The translations under genes and the position numbers were made by a program. A stretch of DNA of 13,487 nt from Candidatus Poseidoniales archaeon (lineage in GTDB: Archaea > Thermoplasmatota > Poseidoniia > Poseidoniales > Poseidoniaceae). The notes under the pieces were generated by a model that was not told the DNA's origin, made no database searches, and saw only the letters and a list, made by a program, of their open reading frames with translations. Of this stretch, positions 1 through 8,652 are shown piece after piece; position 1 is the first letter of the stretch; each line of letters begins with the position of its first letter. Where the stretch lies: NCBI GenBank assembly GCA_003602665.1, contig QQSG01000039.1:23179-36665 (forward strand), written 5' to 3'.

Positions 1-3000
1 TGGTGTATAATCCATCAAAGATATCACCGACCACATAGGTTGTGTTTCCAAGATGCGTCCAATCTTGTAAGACACTCGCATTCCAGCCAATTTCTGCCTG
101 AACTCGAATTGAACCATTATCGGTTCCTGGTTGGTACAGTTCAGAACCATTGTATTGGACATCAAAGACGTAATCATTCGGCCTGAGCGTTGAATCAAGA
201 GACCAAGAGAGGGTTAAGAGAGAGGAATCAGGATTGCTTGTGGTATTCACCCAAGTTCCGTTGAAGTAGAACGAGTAATCGCCCGGAACGGCAAGTCCAA
301 CTTCGACACCCATATGATCTGAGATTTGAACGAGAACATTCGTTGCTTGACCACGTAATTGTGGAGTCGCAATAACCTCAAAGTTCAGGATACCGACAAG
401 GGAATACTGCTCAACTCCGCTTAGATTTGCATCATCTGTAGATTCGTACAAATCAGGGTAGAAGCGTAATCGAGTTTCGAGAAGTCCTGCCGCAACGTTG
501 ACGTCAGTAGAATTGAGCAAGAATTGAATGTTGAAGGCACCGTTTACGGATTGATTGAAGATCTCAACCCATTCTCCACCGCTGTTATTCTCACGCATGG
601 AGAAGGACAGATTTCCACTCATACCAACTGGAGAGGCTCCAATTGTCAAAGCGGTTCCATTAACCCAGATATTGTCATCAAGAAGAAGAAGACTTGAGTT
701 CGTACCTGGACCTTCAAGCGTAGCAGTCAAGTTTGGAGCATCTCGAATATCGAGCGTTATAGATTGCATAACTGGACGCAGGTGATATGCAGGGGGAGTA
801 AGACCAGCAGCTGATTGGACCCATCCATCGTAACCCAAAGTTGCGCTTATGTTTGTCTTCGTCTCAAGTTCATCGAGAGTGACCTCAAACGTCCAGGTAC
901 CAGATGGACTTACTGTAGTGGTCAGATTTTGAGCACCATTGACCGAAGAAGTGAACGATAACCAAACAGTTGAGTTCACAACTTGTGAAGCATCTGCAAA
1001 TGGAAGTTGCTCGTACCCAATGAATCCTTCAACTGTCGTCGTTGCTCCAGCACCAACAATTGGAGAATTTATGGCGTTAGGAGACGTGTGATTGAGTGTA
1101 GCATCATCAGTGACATTCATCCACCAAGAGTTACTTGGACCAGTGGCTGTCGAGTTTGGAGTTAGAATTGTCTGAGCCGAAACATACCCTTTCTGTTCAA
1201 CCTCAAGCATGATCGCTCCGAATCCAGGAGGAATAATCTCTGTTGGAAGACCTTGCAGTGTAAACGAACCGTTTGCATTAGTCATTGTGACATTGATGAG
1301 GCGTTCAGGAGTGTTCAATCCACCAACACCTGCAAAAGCATCAACAAGAGGAACAAGGTAACCCTTGACAAGCAATTCTTCAACAGCTGTTTGATTTTCC
1401 AAGAATCCTATATCTCCTGAAATGGTGATGTCACCATCGCTTCCGTCACGATCGAAATCGAATGGGGAATATGTGACGTTTCGAACATCCAGTTCAGCCG
1501 GGTCTGGACAAGGATCGAATGGAACCCATCCGAAGTCAAGCCCGCCTGCAGAACTTGATTGTTGAATTCGAACTTCAGCCCAGGTTCTCAAGTGTTGAGC
1601 ACCAATTGCATAGCCGTTACCATTCCAATCGCCACCCTTGAATCCGCTAACAAGACGTGCTGGAAGGCCGATTACACGCGCCATCGTAACAAACGTTGTA
1701 GCAAATTCGCTGCATGTACCTTCATTTGCTATCTCAAGCATGAAAGTGGAAAGGTCTTCTCCATCAACCAGTCCAGAACCATCAAAATTGAGTTTGAACT
1801 CTGTTGAACTGTTCCCTTCTCGAAGGAATGTCTCCAAGGCGAGAGCCTTATCGTAAGCATTTACTGCAGAGGAATCAGTGATAACACCGTTTGTAATGTT
1901 CATAACAACAGATCGTGCATCCGTCGAGTCGGTGTAATAAGCAGGCAATTCGATTTCATAAGGGAACCCTTGTCCTGCAATACTGTTACTTGCAAGCACG
2001 TCCCAATCAAAGTAATACTCGGGTTGTTGAACGATGATCTCTTCGACAAATCCACCTGATATTTCGTATCGGTGAGTGTCATTTGTACGAGTCAAGATTA
2101 CAGCAGAATCTGCCCAAAAAGAGACGTTCGTCGTCGAAGCTGGCAATGCGATAGCACCTTCATCTACTGGGAAATTGTAGGTGATTTGCCACGTAATTGT
2201 GTCATTAGCAAACGTCGTACTTGCCATGTGCGTCAAATTTGTGAAGGGGGGAACAACCTCAGTTGCAGGGTGAACACTATTGTCATGTGAAAAAGAGTTT
2301 CCAGTAGGGATGTCATTTGTGTATTTCCTCCAGTACTTAGGGAGGTCTTCGTCTACGGAACCTGTTGTGTTGTTTGCCCAGAAGATAACATCGTTTTGAG
2401 GGATATCATCAGTAGGGTCGAACAAATTGAATGGGGCTCCGACACAATTGAAGAACCAGAATTGTTGTGGACATTCAGCACCATCAAGCATACCTCCACC
2501 ATCAGTATCAGGATTTCTCCAATCCGAACCTGTTGCATTTTCTACGGCATCGGGTATACCATCATTATCGAAATCTTCAGGGAGTAGATCGTCTGAAGGG
2601 TCGTTTTCAGGATTGGTGCTATCGAAATATTCAGTTCGATCGTCCACACCACCGTTGTCGGTATCGACGGTCAAATAATCAGTCACCCAGATATCTGTCG
2701 AACCATTTGTAATTCCAATGAATGCAAGATTACAACCCGTCGTATTTTCAAAGTAAGAATTGATACCGTCACCATCAGGGTCAAGTAAGTTGAAACAGGG
2801 TTCAGTCGGGTCAGTGTTATCGAAGACTTCATCGTAATCATTGACACCATCACCATCTGTATCGACAAGAGTTGGATTTGAGAACCAACCAAATGTTCCG
2901 AGTAATTCTTGCCAGTTAGCAAGACCATCGCCATCAGAATCTGTGTAATCGTCGTCACAGTAGGTTCGTGTGGTTCCTATTGTACCGTCACTGTTAGCAG

Positions 3001-4627
3001 CAGTGTGGCAGAATGAACCATTGCGGTTGTCAACAGACGTTGGTGTGCCAGTAGGTCCTACAGTGACACCTTGCATGACGTTGTTAACCACACTGAGATA
3101 GGCGAACGAAGAGAAAGTTCCTGACACATTGTAGAATCCAATACCTCCGTTTGGATTAAAGCCACTTCCATCGGTTACTTGCAGTTGATTTGAGCCAGAA
3201 GTGTAGGACACAAAACTTGTTGAAAAGTCGACAAGAGAATCACACGGATCTGTTCCGTGGCTTACGTTACGTTCATCTCCGTCATTGATACCTCCAAAGT
3301 CTGTATCAGCAACGTTCCATTCGGTACAAGACAGATTCTCTTCCCAATTTTGAATTCCATCGTTATCCTCGTCACCAGAATCCTCCCTTCGAGTCGGGTC
3401 GGTTTCACCAGCATCAACGATTCCGTTTCCATTAACGTCTTCATCACCATCATCAAACGCATCGTCATCTGTGTTGTTGTTGCGAGGATCGGATGCTTGT
3501 GGAGGATTTCCGTATGCACCGTTGACTTCAATCCCGTCAGAAATACCATCGTTATCTGTATCAGAGCTTGTTGGATCGGTTAGGAGAGTAAGAGCTTCGT
3601 AAGAATCGTTCAATCCATCGTTATCAGTATCGCTGTCTTGAGGATTTGTTGAAGTGATGCCATCCACTTCAGCAGTTAGAGTAGCACATGCTCCAGGACC
3701 TATGCCTTGGACAGGGTCGCAAGGTGAGACAGTTTCTGTAGGTACACCATCAGGGCCGGGTCGGAAACATGGCACTCCTCCACAGTTTGTGGTCCATGAA
3801 GGGTTAACATATTCCATGAGATTGATCAAGCCATCGTTGTCAGGATCGCCATTTGGACCATCAGCATTTGATGCACTGGTGGCATTCAGACCGTTTGCTG
3901 CTTCCCAGCCATCTGGCATTCCATCACCATCAGTGTCCCATCCGTTAGGGTCTTCATCAGCAATACCATCACCATCATCATCGTCTGATGAACAATCAGC
4001 GTCTCCATCGTTATCCGAATCGAAACCATCGAGTTGACCATCCTTGTCATCATCGAAATTATTTGCACAGATGTTACCTGCTGGGTCTTCATCGCACAGA
4101 ATCACATTGCCTTGGCCATCGCTTCCTGTATCACCACATTTGGGCTGATTGAACTGCAGTGCATCCTCTTCGTTCCAGTCATTAACTGGGATGGTCCCGT
4201 TCCACCAGACTCCGTTGTCAAGAACACCAGGTGTTGCACTGTTATCCCAATTGGATGGTTGAAGGTATGAATATTCTTGCAGGTTGGACATCCCATCGCC
4301 GTCAGGATCTCCGACTGCACCGTCACCACCACTTGAAGAAAGCGGGTCTAATCCGTACTTCCATTCCCAACCATCTGGTAAGCCATCATTGTCAGAATCC
4401 CAATCGGTTGCTGCAGTGTTGATGAGATATTCTAGACCATATGTCAGCCCATCACCGTCTTGATCAGATGCAGCGCTTACATCAACGGAAACAAAGTCGA
4501 TTGCAGCGAACGTGGAACAGACCATCAATACAACGAGGAAAAGGGACTGCGCCACATTTCTTCTTCTTGATCGATCAATCCCAACGTAACTCGGAGCATT
4601 TTTACTCAGCGGGTCCGCATCATTCAT
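1..4627 (-). CDS. Giant secreted protein with Asp-rich Ca-binding-type repeats and a transglutaminase-like domain (partial, 3' end outside window)
   Basis: The frame stays open for 1542 codons from the ATG at 4627 to the left edge, so the C-terminus is missing. An in-frame TAG lies five codons upstream and no other upstream start exists. Residues 19-24 are basic (RSRRRN) and 25-43 are hydrophobic, reading as an export signal. Residues about 55-720 hold about 17 thrombospondin-type-3/EF-loop-like repeats (DSDNDGLPDGWE, DTDGDGMPDGWE, DTDNDGISDGIE), which in known families bind calcium. Residues about 890-1045 form a transglutaminase-like domain with Cys972 (in GTCSEF), His1012 (in HLRTWAEV) and Asp1038 (in WVPFDP), a complete catalytic triad. 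The remainder consists of beta-rich Ig-like or carboxypeptidase-regulatory-like modules with many N-x-S/T sequons. It probably acts outside the cell as a peptidase, cross-linker or peptide-binding module; the substrate is unknown. It lies 53 bases downstream of another exported protein and may be co-transcribed with it. Only a weak GGAG, one base from the ATG, supports the start. Confidence 0.88.
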   Translation of the reverse strand, partial: MNDADPLSKNAPSYVGIDRSRRRNVAQSLFLVVLMVCSTFAAIDFVSVDVSAASDQDGDGLTYGLEYLINTAATDWDSDNDGLPDGWEWKYGLDPLSSSGGDGAVGDPDGDGMSNLQEYSYLQPSNWDNSATPGVLDNGVWWNGTIPVNDWNEEDALQFNQPKCGDTGSDGQGNVILCDEDPAGNICANNFDDDKDGQLDGFDSDNDGDADCSSDDDDGDGIADEDPNGWDTDGDGMPDGWEAANGLNATSASNADGPNGDPDNDGLINLMEYVNPSWTTNCGGVPCFRPGPDGVPTETVSPCDPVQGIGPGACATLTAEVDGITSTNPQDSDTDNDGLNDSYEALTLLTDPTSSDTDNDGISDGIEVNGAYGNPPQASDPRNNNTDDDAFDDGDEDVNGNGIVDAGETDPTRREDSGDEDNDGIQNWEENLSCTEWNVADTDFGGINDGDERNVSHGTDPCDSLVDFSTSFVSYTSGSNQLQVTDGSGFNPNGGIGFYNVSGTFSSFAYLSVVNNVMQGVTVGPTGTPTSVDNRNGSFCHTAANSDGTIGTTRTYCDDDYTDSDGDGLANWQELLGTFGWFSNPTLVDTDGDGVNDYDEVFDNTDPTEPCFNLLDPDGDGINSYFENTTGCNLAFIGITNGSTDIWVTDYLTVDTDNGGVDDRTEYFDSTNPENDPSDDLLPEDFDNDGIPDAVENATGSDWRNPDTDGGGMLDGAECPQQFWFFNCVGAPFNLFDPTDDIPQNDVIFWANNTTGSVDEDLPKYWRKYTNDIPTGNSFSHDNSVHPATEVVPPFTNLTHMASTTFANDTITWQITYNFPVDEGAIALPASTTNVSFWADSAVILTRTNDTHRYEISGGFVEEIIVQQPEYYFDWDVLASNSIAGQGFPYEIELPAYYTDSTDARSVVMNITNGVITDSSAVNAYDKALALETFLREGNSSTEFKLNFDGSGLVDGEDLSTFMLEIANEGTCSEFATTFVTMARVIGLPARLVSGFKGGDWNGNGYAIGAQHLRTWAEVRIQQSSSAGGLDFGWVPFDPCPDPAELDVRNVTYSPFDFDRDGSDGDITISGDIGFLENQTAVEELLVKGYLVPLVDAFAGVGGLNTPERLINVTMTNANGSFTLQGLPTEIIPPGFGAIMLEVEQKGYVSAQTILTPNSTATGPSNSWWMNVTDDATLNHTSPNAINSPIVGAGATTTVEGFIGYEQLPFADASQVVNSTVWLSFTSSVNGAQNLTTTVSPSGTWTFEVTLDELETKTNISATLGYDGWVQSAAGLTPPAYHLRPVMQSITLDIRDAPNLTATLEGPGTNSSLLLLDDNIWVNGTALTIGASPVGMSGNLSFSMRENNSGGEWVEIFNQSVNGAFNIQFLLNSTDVNVAAGLLETRLRFYPDLYESTDDANLSGVEQYSLVGILNFEVIATPQLRGQATNVLVQISDHMGVEVGLAVPGDYSFYFNGTWVNTTSNPDSSLLTLSWSLDSTLRPNDYVFDVQYNGSELYQPGTDNGSIRVQAEIGWNASVLQDWTHLGNTTYVVGDIFDGLYT

Positions 4628-4680
4628 GCTCCATGGTCGTCCCTATAGCACATAAGGGAAATGGTACGTTGTTCATACAA

Positions 4681-7581
4681 TCAAAGAGAATCGTCTTCGG
4701 TTTCAACTTCAACGAGTTCCAATTCAACCTCTGATGATGCATCTGGTGAAGAGGAAGATTCGAGGCCATCCCAGTCAAAGGCAGGTTCTTCCTCAACAAC
4801 TTCTGTTGGTTCAACCATAGAAGCATATAATTGAGACTTAATCTTGTTCTGCCCTCGTCGATAAAGACCGAATCCGAGCAGAACAAGAACTGAAAGGAAC
4901 ATAACCAGAGTAGTTGGTTCAGGATCAGCGAGTTCACTCATGATGGCGTTGATGATACCAGAACTTTCGGTCTTGAAAGAGAACGTCGGTTCTTGAGTGT
5001 AACAAATTTCAGCGTTGCAAGGATATGGGTTTTCTTCATCCATCGGAACTACAGTCAACTGGAAATCAACCATTTGTCCGTTCTTTACGTTTGCTGGAGC
5101 TGTAATTTCAAGCGTGAAGTCTTCAGTAGAAAAGGCTGGAAGAGAGAGTGAAACGAAATCGCCACCATCAAGAGTACCATCCCAACCGTCAGGAGTATCT
5201 AGAGTGATAAAGACCTGTAATTCTACGTTATTTTGGTTCTCAATTCTGTACTCGACGTCGATTGTTTCGCCTGCACCTATGCGTGTGGATTGAGTCTTCT
5301 GCTCTACGGCAAGCCGACCAGGCTCAACCTCACTGCTGATTTCAACAGTGAGTGGTAAGTCAAAGTAACGAGGATCATCACCATCGTCAGTTTCCTCTGC
5401 GACCTGCATGTAGATGATGTGTAATCCAGCTTCTACCTGTTGGCGCACGGTCATCTCAACTTTGATGTCGACGTATTGACCACCTGTTAGAGATGCTACG
5501 AGAGCGATGTTTCCATCAACATCGGTGATGTCGTACATCCATGTAGCGTAACTTGGATCTTCGTCGATGTTTCTTTGGACAGCAGACGGATTTTTGATGA
5601 CCCAATTTGTGGTTCCTGCATCTTCAGAAGAATCTGTAATACGAACGTTGTAAACGATTGTTGAACCAGGAGATATAGGACCAACTGTGCCAAGAGTACC
5701 GGCATCTGAATCAGAAATGACCTCGGCAAGTATTCCAAAGGTTCGATGAATTGTCCATCCAACAGAGGTTGAGAGCGTTTCTTCAGAACTACCATCAGAG
5801 GTTACAGTGAATCTCAACAAGCCGATATCGACCGCATCTCGTTCGATTGGCGGATAAACTTCAACACGAATCATCAGTATTTCGCCTTGGCCAACGATCG
5901 GAGTTAGCGAATCGATTCCCTGTTCAGTCAATTCGGCCCCAGTCCCATTAATGAGGAACTTTACACTCCATGCAACTGGGATCTCTTGTATCCGTAGACG
6001 ATAGGTGTCATCATCAAAACCTACGTTTGTAATCTTTAGATAGAAATCTCCAACTTCGTCATAGTCCACGTAATGAGATAAATTTTCATTATAGAAATCA
6101 AGTCGATCGGAGTCATAAATCTGAATTTGTTGCTCGACATCTTCAAACACCTCAATATCAGGCTCTCCGAATTGATTCACTTTTTCTACATCGATTTCAA
6201 GTGAGATTAATCGTACTTCAGCACTACTTCCAGCGCCGTTCGAGACATACGCTCTTGCTTCTACAACAATTTGGTAATTATCGCTGATTCCACTCAAATC
6301 GTCAGGCACTTCAACGGTGAGCTCAGGTCGAACAGACGCACCCCCGCCACTCAAGGTATATCCTCCCGGATTCGACCAAATAGGATCGGACCAACCAGAG
6401 GGAAGTGATTGTTGTAATTCAAGTTCAACTGTGAGATCGGATGTTAATGCTCCAGTGTGTTCCAATGTTAATTCAATGGTGGAGGTTTGCCCTGGCGCAA
6501 CCAAAAGACGACCTATCTGATTCTGTGGGAAATCCAAGTAAATATCATGTTCTAAGAAGGTCATTCCAAGCGGATGCTCGTAGTTGATTGTATGGCCTTG
6601 TACATCGGTAATAACCATGGTTAAGGGATAGAGCCCGGGAGTGATTCCGGATTCATAAGTGAATGAGAAGTTTCCTACAAGTCCGTTGTTATCCAGTTTT
6701 AAATCTGAATCTGTAAATTCTTTTTCAAACACTGAGTTTGCTTCATTAGGAGTGCTAAGGACAAGTTCGATTTTGTCGATGTCATCCCTTCCAAAAGCGT
6801 CTCGTACATCGACACTGAATTGCATTGTTCGCATTTCCAGACGGTGCGTAGGAGACCACTCGGTAACTTCCACTTCAGACCAGCCTTCGCCTTCATAGTG
6901 GACCTTTACTTGCGAACCAGTCAGAGCGTTTGCTCGCAATTCAATGCGAGAATATTCGTTTCCAACTGTACCGCCGTATGCCATGTCGACTTCACAAGTC
7001 GTGCCTCCGAGTGGACTGCCATCTCCACCACCTTCACATGAGGCAGTTGCTTCGATATCCAACGAAAGACGATCACCATTTTCAACAGTGAATCCCGCAG
7101 AACCTACATCGAGGAGAATCGTGTAAGGTTGCCATGAACCACTGCCACCGAAGAATCCTGCATCTTGTGGTTCGCCCAAATCCTCCGTCATCTGTTCAAC
7201 GAGGTTACTGCCTGAGTAAAGTTTGAAAGTTGCCTCAGCAGTAGAAGTGTTTTGACTCGCACGCCACTTCAAATAGACAACGACTTTAATCTCGTTACTC
7301 GATTTTCCTTCGATGTCCAAGTCTGAAATCATCTCATCAGATTCAAATTGTATTCCGCTACCGAGTACGCTGGATTCCTTTTGGCTACCTTCTGGTTGTA
7401 GTGTTGTGATTGCATTATCGCCGTCAATCAAATCAAGATATAATTCATAATCTTCTAGATTCTCTCCTACTGAAGAAACAATATCTGCCTCAGAGAACGT
7501 AGGCTGCTCTGCATTTTGAAGAGGTATTCCCATTAAAAGAAGCGAAATCAGTGCCAAGAAAACAAATCGATTGGAAGACAT
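4681..7581 (-). CDS. Exported, C-terminally membrane-anchored surface protein with repeated Ig-like/NEW3-like beta domains
   Basis: This 966-residue protein begins with a signal peptide (about residues 1-24, MSSNRFVFLALISLLLMGIP). Its single other hydrophobic segment is at about 890-909, followed by YRRGQNK and an acidic tail rich in Glu, Asp and Ser. That predicts a large outside domain anchored by one helix with a short acidic cytoplasmic end. The body looks like successive beta-sandwich modules: phrases such as VAPGQTSTIELTLEHTG, KITNVGFDDDTYRLRI and IGAGETIDVEYRIENQNN are typical of NEW3/CARDB-like domains in archaeal surface proteins. No catalytic motif was seen. Two close cysteine pairs (CEGGGDGSPLGGTTC and PCNAEIC) could form disulfides. 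A TTG at 7587 would add two residues; ATG 7581 is preferred, though the AAGG upstream fits either. It probably forms part of the cell envelope or holds the downstream repeat/transglutaminase protein at the surface; that role is inferred from gene order only. Confidence 0.85.
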   Translation of the reverse strand: MSSNRFVFLALISLLLMGIPLQNAEQPTFSEADIVSSVGENLEDYELYLDLIDGDNAITTLQPEGSQKESSVLGSGIQFESDEMISDLDIEGKSSNEIKVVVYLKWRASQNTSTAEATFKLYSGSNLVEQMTEDLGEPQDAGFFGGSGSWQPYTILLDVGSAGFTVENGDRLSLDIEATASCEGGGDGSPLGGTTCEVDMAYGGTVGNEYSRIELRANALTGSQVKVHYEGEGWSEVEVTEWSPTHRLEMRTMQFSVDVRDAFGRDDIDKIELVLSTPNEANSVFEKEFTDSDLKLDNNGLVGNFSFTYESGITPGLYPLTMVITDVQGHTINYEHPLGMTFLEHDIYLDFPQNQIGRLLVAPGQTSTIELTLEHTGALTSDLTVELELQQSLPSGWSDPIWSNPGGYTLSGGGASVRPELTVEVPDDLSGISDNYQIVVEARAYVSNGAGSSAEVRLISLEIDVEKVNQFGEPDIEVFEDVEQQIQIYDSDRLDFYNENLSHYVDYDEVGDFYLKITNVGFDDDTYRLRIQEIPVAWSVKFLINGTGAELTEQGIDSLTPIVGQGEILMIRVEVYPPIERDAVDIGLLRFTVTSDGSSEETLSTSVGWTIHRTFGILAEVISDSDAGTLGTVGPISPGSTIVYNVRITDSSEDAGTTNWVIKNPSAVQRNIDEDPSYATWMYDITDVDGNIALVASLTGGQYVDIKVEMTVRQQVEAGLHIIYMQVAEETDDGDDPRYFDLPLTVEISSEVEPGRLAVEQKTQSTRIGAGETIDVEYRIENQNNVELQVFITLDTPDGWDGTLDGGDFVSLSLPAFSTEDFTLEITAPANVKNGQMVDFQLTVVPMDEENPYPCNAEICYTQEPTFSFKTESSGIINAIMSELADPEPTTLVMFLSVLVLLGFGLYRRGQNKIKSQLYASMVEPTEVVEEEPAFDWDGLESSSSPDASSEVELELVEVETEDDSL

Positions 7582-7600
7582 AGTCAAGACATCCCTTATG

Positions 7601-7624
7601 TTAACGGATAGCAGCAGGCGTTAA
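7601..7624. repeat. Short inverted repeat upstream of the surface-protein gene
   Basis: TTAACG at 7601-7606 and CGTTAA at 7619-7624 are perfect reverse complements separated by 12 bases. AACGG/CCGTT (7603-7607 and 7626-7630) pair in an interleaved way. The element lies between the tRNA gene and the start of the 966-residue surface protein. It could be a regulator binding site or an RNA hairpin in the leader. A six-base repeat can arise by chance, so no function is assigned. Confidence 0.35.
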
Positions 7625-7675
7625 ACCGTTTTGCATGATTTGTGTAAACAATCGCCATTACCCACTTCATAATGT

Positions 7676-7762
7676 TGGTATCGAGGGAGGGATTTGAACC
7701 CTCGAACCCATCTGGGACCGGATCTTAAGCCCGGCGCCTTTGACCACCTCAGCCACCTCGAT
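7676..7762 (-). tRNA. tRNA-Leu (anticodon UAA), CCA encoded, no intron
   Basis: Read on the minus strand, the sequence folds as a class II tRNA. The 7-bp acceptor stem is ATCGAGG/CCTCGAT (7756-7762 with 7680-7686). The anticodon stem CCGGG/TCCGG encloses the loop CTTAAGA with anticodon TAA, which reads UUA leucine codons. A short variable arm (CCC/GGG) follows, then the T-arm GAGGG-TTCAAAT-CCCTC (7687-7703). The discriminator is A73, as expected for leucine, and the CCA tail is encoded at 7676-7678. The loop is uninterrupted, so there is no canonical intron. The D-loop GGTCAAAGGC is the archaeal/eukaryotic leucine pattern; bacterial tRNA-Leu usually has a TGGTAGACAC-type loop. It sits 36 bases downstream of the SDR gene. 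Confidence 0.95.
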
Positions 7763-7798
7763 AACCCGTCTGGGAACAAGGATGTATGAAATCCTTCC

Positions 7799-8536
7799 CT
7801 AAGGAGAAAGTGTCCATCCACCGTCAACTTTCAGTTCTTGTCCGGTGATGTATGATGCATTTGCCAAGAAGAAAACTGCGGATGCGATATCCTCTGGCGT
7901 ACCTGAACGCCGTAGGGGTACTCGTTGCAAAACATTGTCGAAATGCTCCTGCTCCCAATCCGCAGAAAGTATAGCACCTGGGCCAACACAATTTACTCGG
8001 ATACGAGGAGCAAGTTCTCCTGCAAGACCAAGCATGAGTTGACGCAAGCCTGCTTTGCTGGTTGTGTAATGAGACAATTTTTCCCAATGCTGACCGCCAG
8101 ATGTGTCGGTTAAAGCAACGACAGAGCCTTCTGTGGAGGAGAGGCTCATTGACAATGCTTGGGTCAATTGCAACGGTGCTTCTACATGCAACCGGTTCAT
8201 GAACCGCATGTCTTCAACCGTAAGATCTTCAATCGGTATTTGACTGTATTTCGAAGCGTTGTGAACAAGGACATCTAGTCCACCTCTTTGTTTGACAAAG
8301 GGATGGTTTTCGACCAATTCCCCGAGTGTTTCTGTGGCCTCTTCGTCTGTTAAATCAGCTTGAAGCACATCTGCCTCTGCTCCAGAAGTTTGCAACTCTT
8401 CCGCCAGTTGTTTTCCTTCTTCAAGCGAAGAGGATACATGAATAATGACGGAGTAACCGTTACGAGCAAAATGTTCAACGATGGCTTTGCCTATCCGCTT
8501 AGCACCACCCGTAACAAATACTGTAGGATTGGCCAT
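7799..8536 (-). CDS. Short-chain dehydrogenase/reductase, pteridine reductase (PTR1/FolM)-like
   Basis: A 245-residue Rossmann-fold SDR. The cofactor loop is TGGAKRIG at residues 9-16, the TGxxxRxG form seen in NADPH-dependent pteridine reductases. DVLVHNAS is the central NNAG-equivalent motif. The catalytic pair is Tyr157 and Lys161 (YTTSK), and the C-terminus YITGQELKVDGGW is typical of the family. The position normally held by the catalytic Ser is Asp144 (in ALTDTS), a hallmark of PTR1/FolM. It therefore probably reduces a dihydropterin or related pterin to the tetrahydro form with NADPH, in the cytoplasm; another SDR substrate cannot be excluded. ATG 8536 is preferred over ATG 8542 because AAGG at 8543-8546 then has a 6-base spacing instead of none. 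It is divergent from lipA, with tRNA-Leu just downstream. The stop is TAG at 7799-7801. Confidence 0.88.
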   Translation of the reverse strand: MANPTVFVTGGAKRIGKAIVEHFARNGYSVIIHVSSSLEEGKQLAEELQTSGAEADVLQADLTDEEATETLGELVENHPFVKQRGGLDVLVHNASKYSQIPIEDLTVEDMRFMNRLHVEAPLQLTQALSMSLSSTEGSVVALTDTSGGQHWEKLSHYTTSKAGLRQLMLGLAGELAPRIRVNCVGPGAILSADWEQEHFDNVLQRVPLRRSGTPEDIASAVFFLANASYITGQELKVDGGWTLSP

Positions 8537-8652
8537 GTGCATCCTTGGGAACTCGCGTTCATCAATGCTCGTATTTCAGAAACATAGGATTTCGCCCCTC
8601 CACACCTTTTTGATGTTCGTCCATGTGGGTGAACCATTGGGGGGTTGGCATT
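8537..8652. promoter_or_regulatory. Divergent intergenic region between the SDR gene and the lipA operon
   Basis: This 116-base spacer is the only place where the minus-strand block and the plus-strand block are transcribed apart, so it must carry promoters for both sides. No confident archaeal TATA/BRE pair or bacterial -35/-10 pair could be picked by eye. The call rests on gene orientation only. Confidence 0.4.
8639..8646 (+). promoter_or_regulatory. Ribosome binding site that fixes the lipA start
   Basis: A run of six G followed by TT ends a few bases before ATG 8653, a suitable distance for pairing with the 16S rRNA tail. The upstream in-frame ATG at 8623 has no such motif, so the shorter reading is favoured. 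Confidence 0.5.

Noticed and set aside
3654..4037. Plus-strand open frame of 127 codons and several similar plus-strand frames in 1-4600
   Set aside because: They lie antisense to the continuous minus-strand giant gene, are rich in Pro/Ser from reading Asp-rich codons backwards, and show no domain or ribosome binding site.
2500..4500. Recurring ccatcaccatcatc-like strings suggesting a DNA repeat array or CRISPR
   Set aside because: Unit lengths and spacing are irregular and the strings are simply codons for DxDxDG loops in the minus-strand protein; there are no constant repeats with unique spacers.
4641..4658. CCCT...AGGG hairpin between the two surface-protein genes as a terminator
   Set aside because: Only four pairs before a mismatch and no following T-run on the minus strand, so it is too weak to call.
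7621..7827. Minus-strand frame of 68 codons across the tRNA
   Set aside because: It overlaps tRNA-Leu completely and the end of the SDR gene; the translation has no recognisable features.
8623..8652. Ten-residue N-terminal extension of LipA from ATG 8623
   Set aside because: No ribosome binding site precedes it, whereas a G-rich site precedes ATG 8653; LipA proteins do not need the extra residues.
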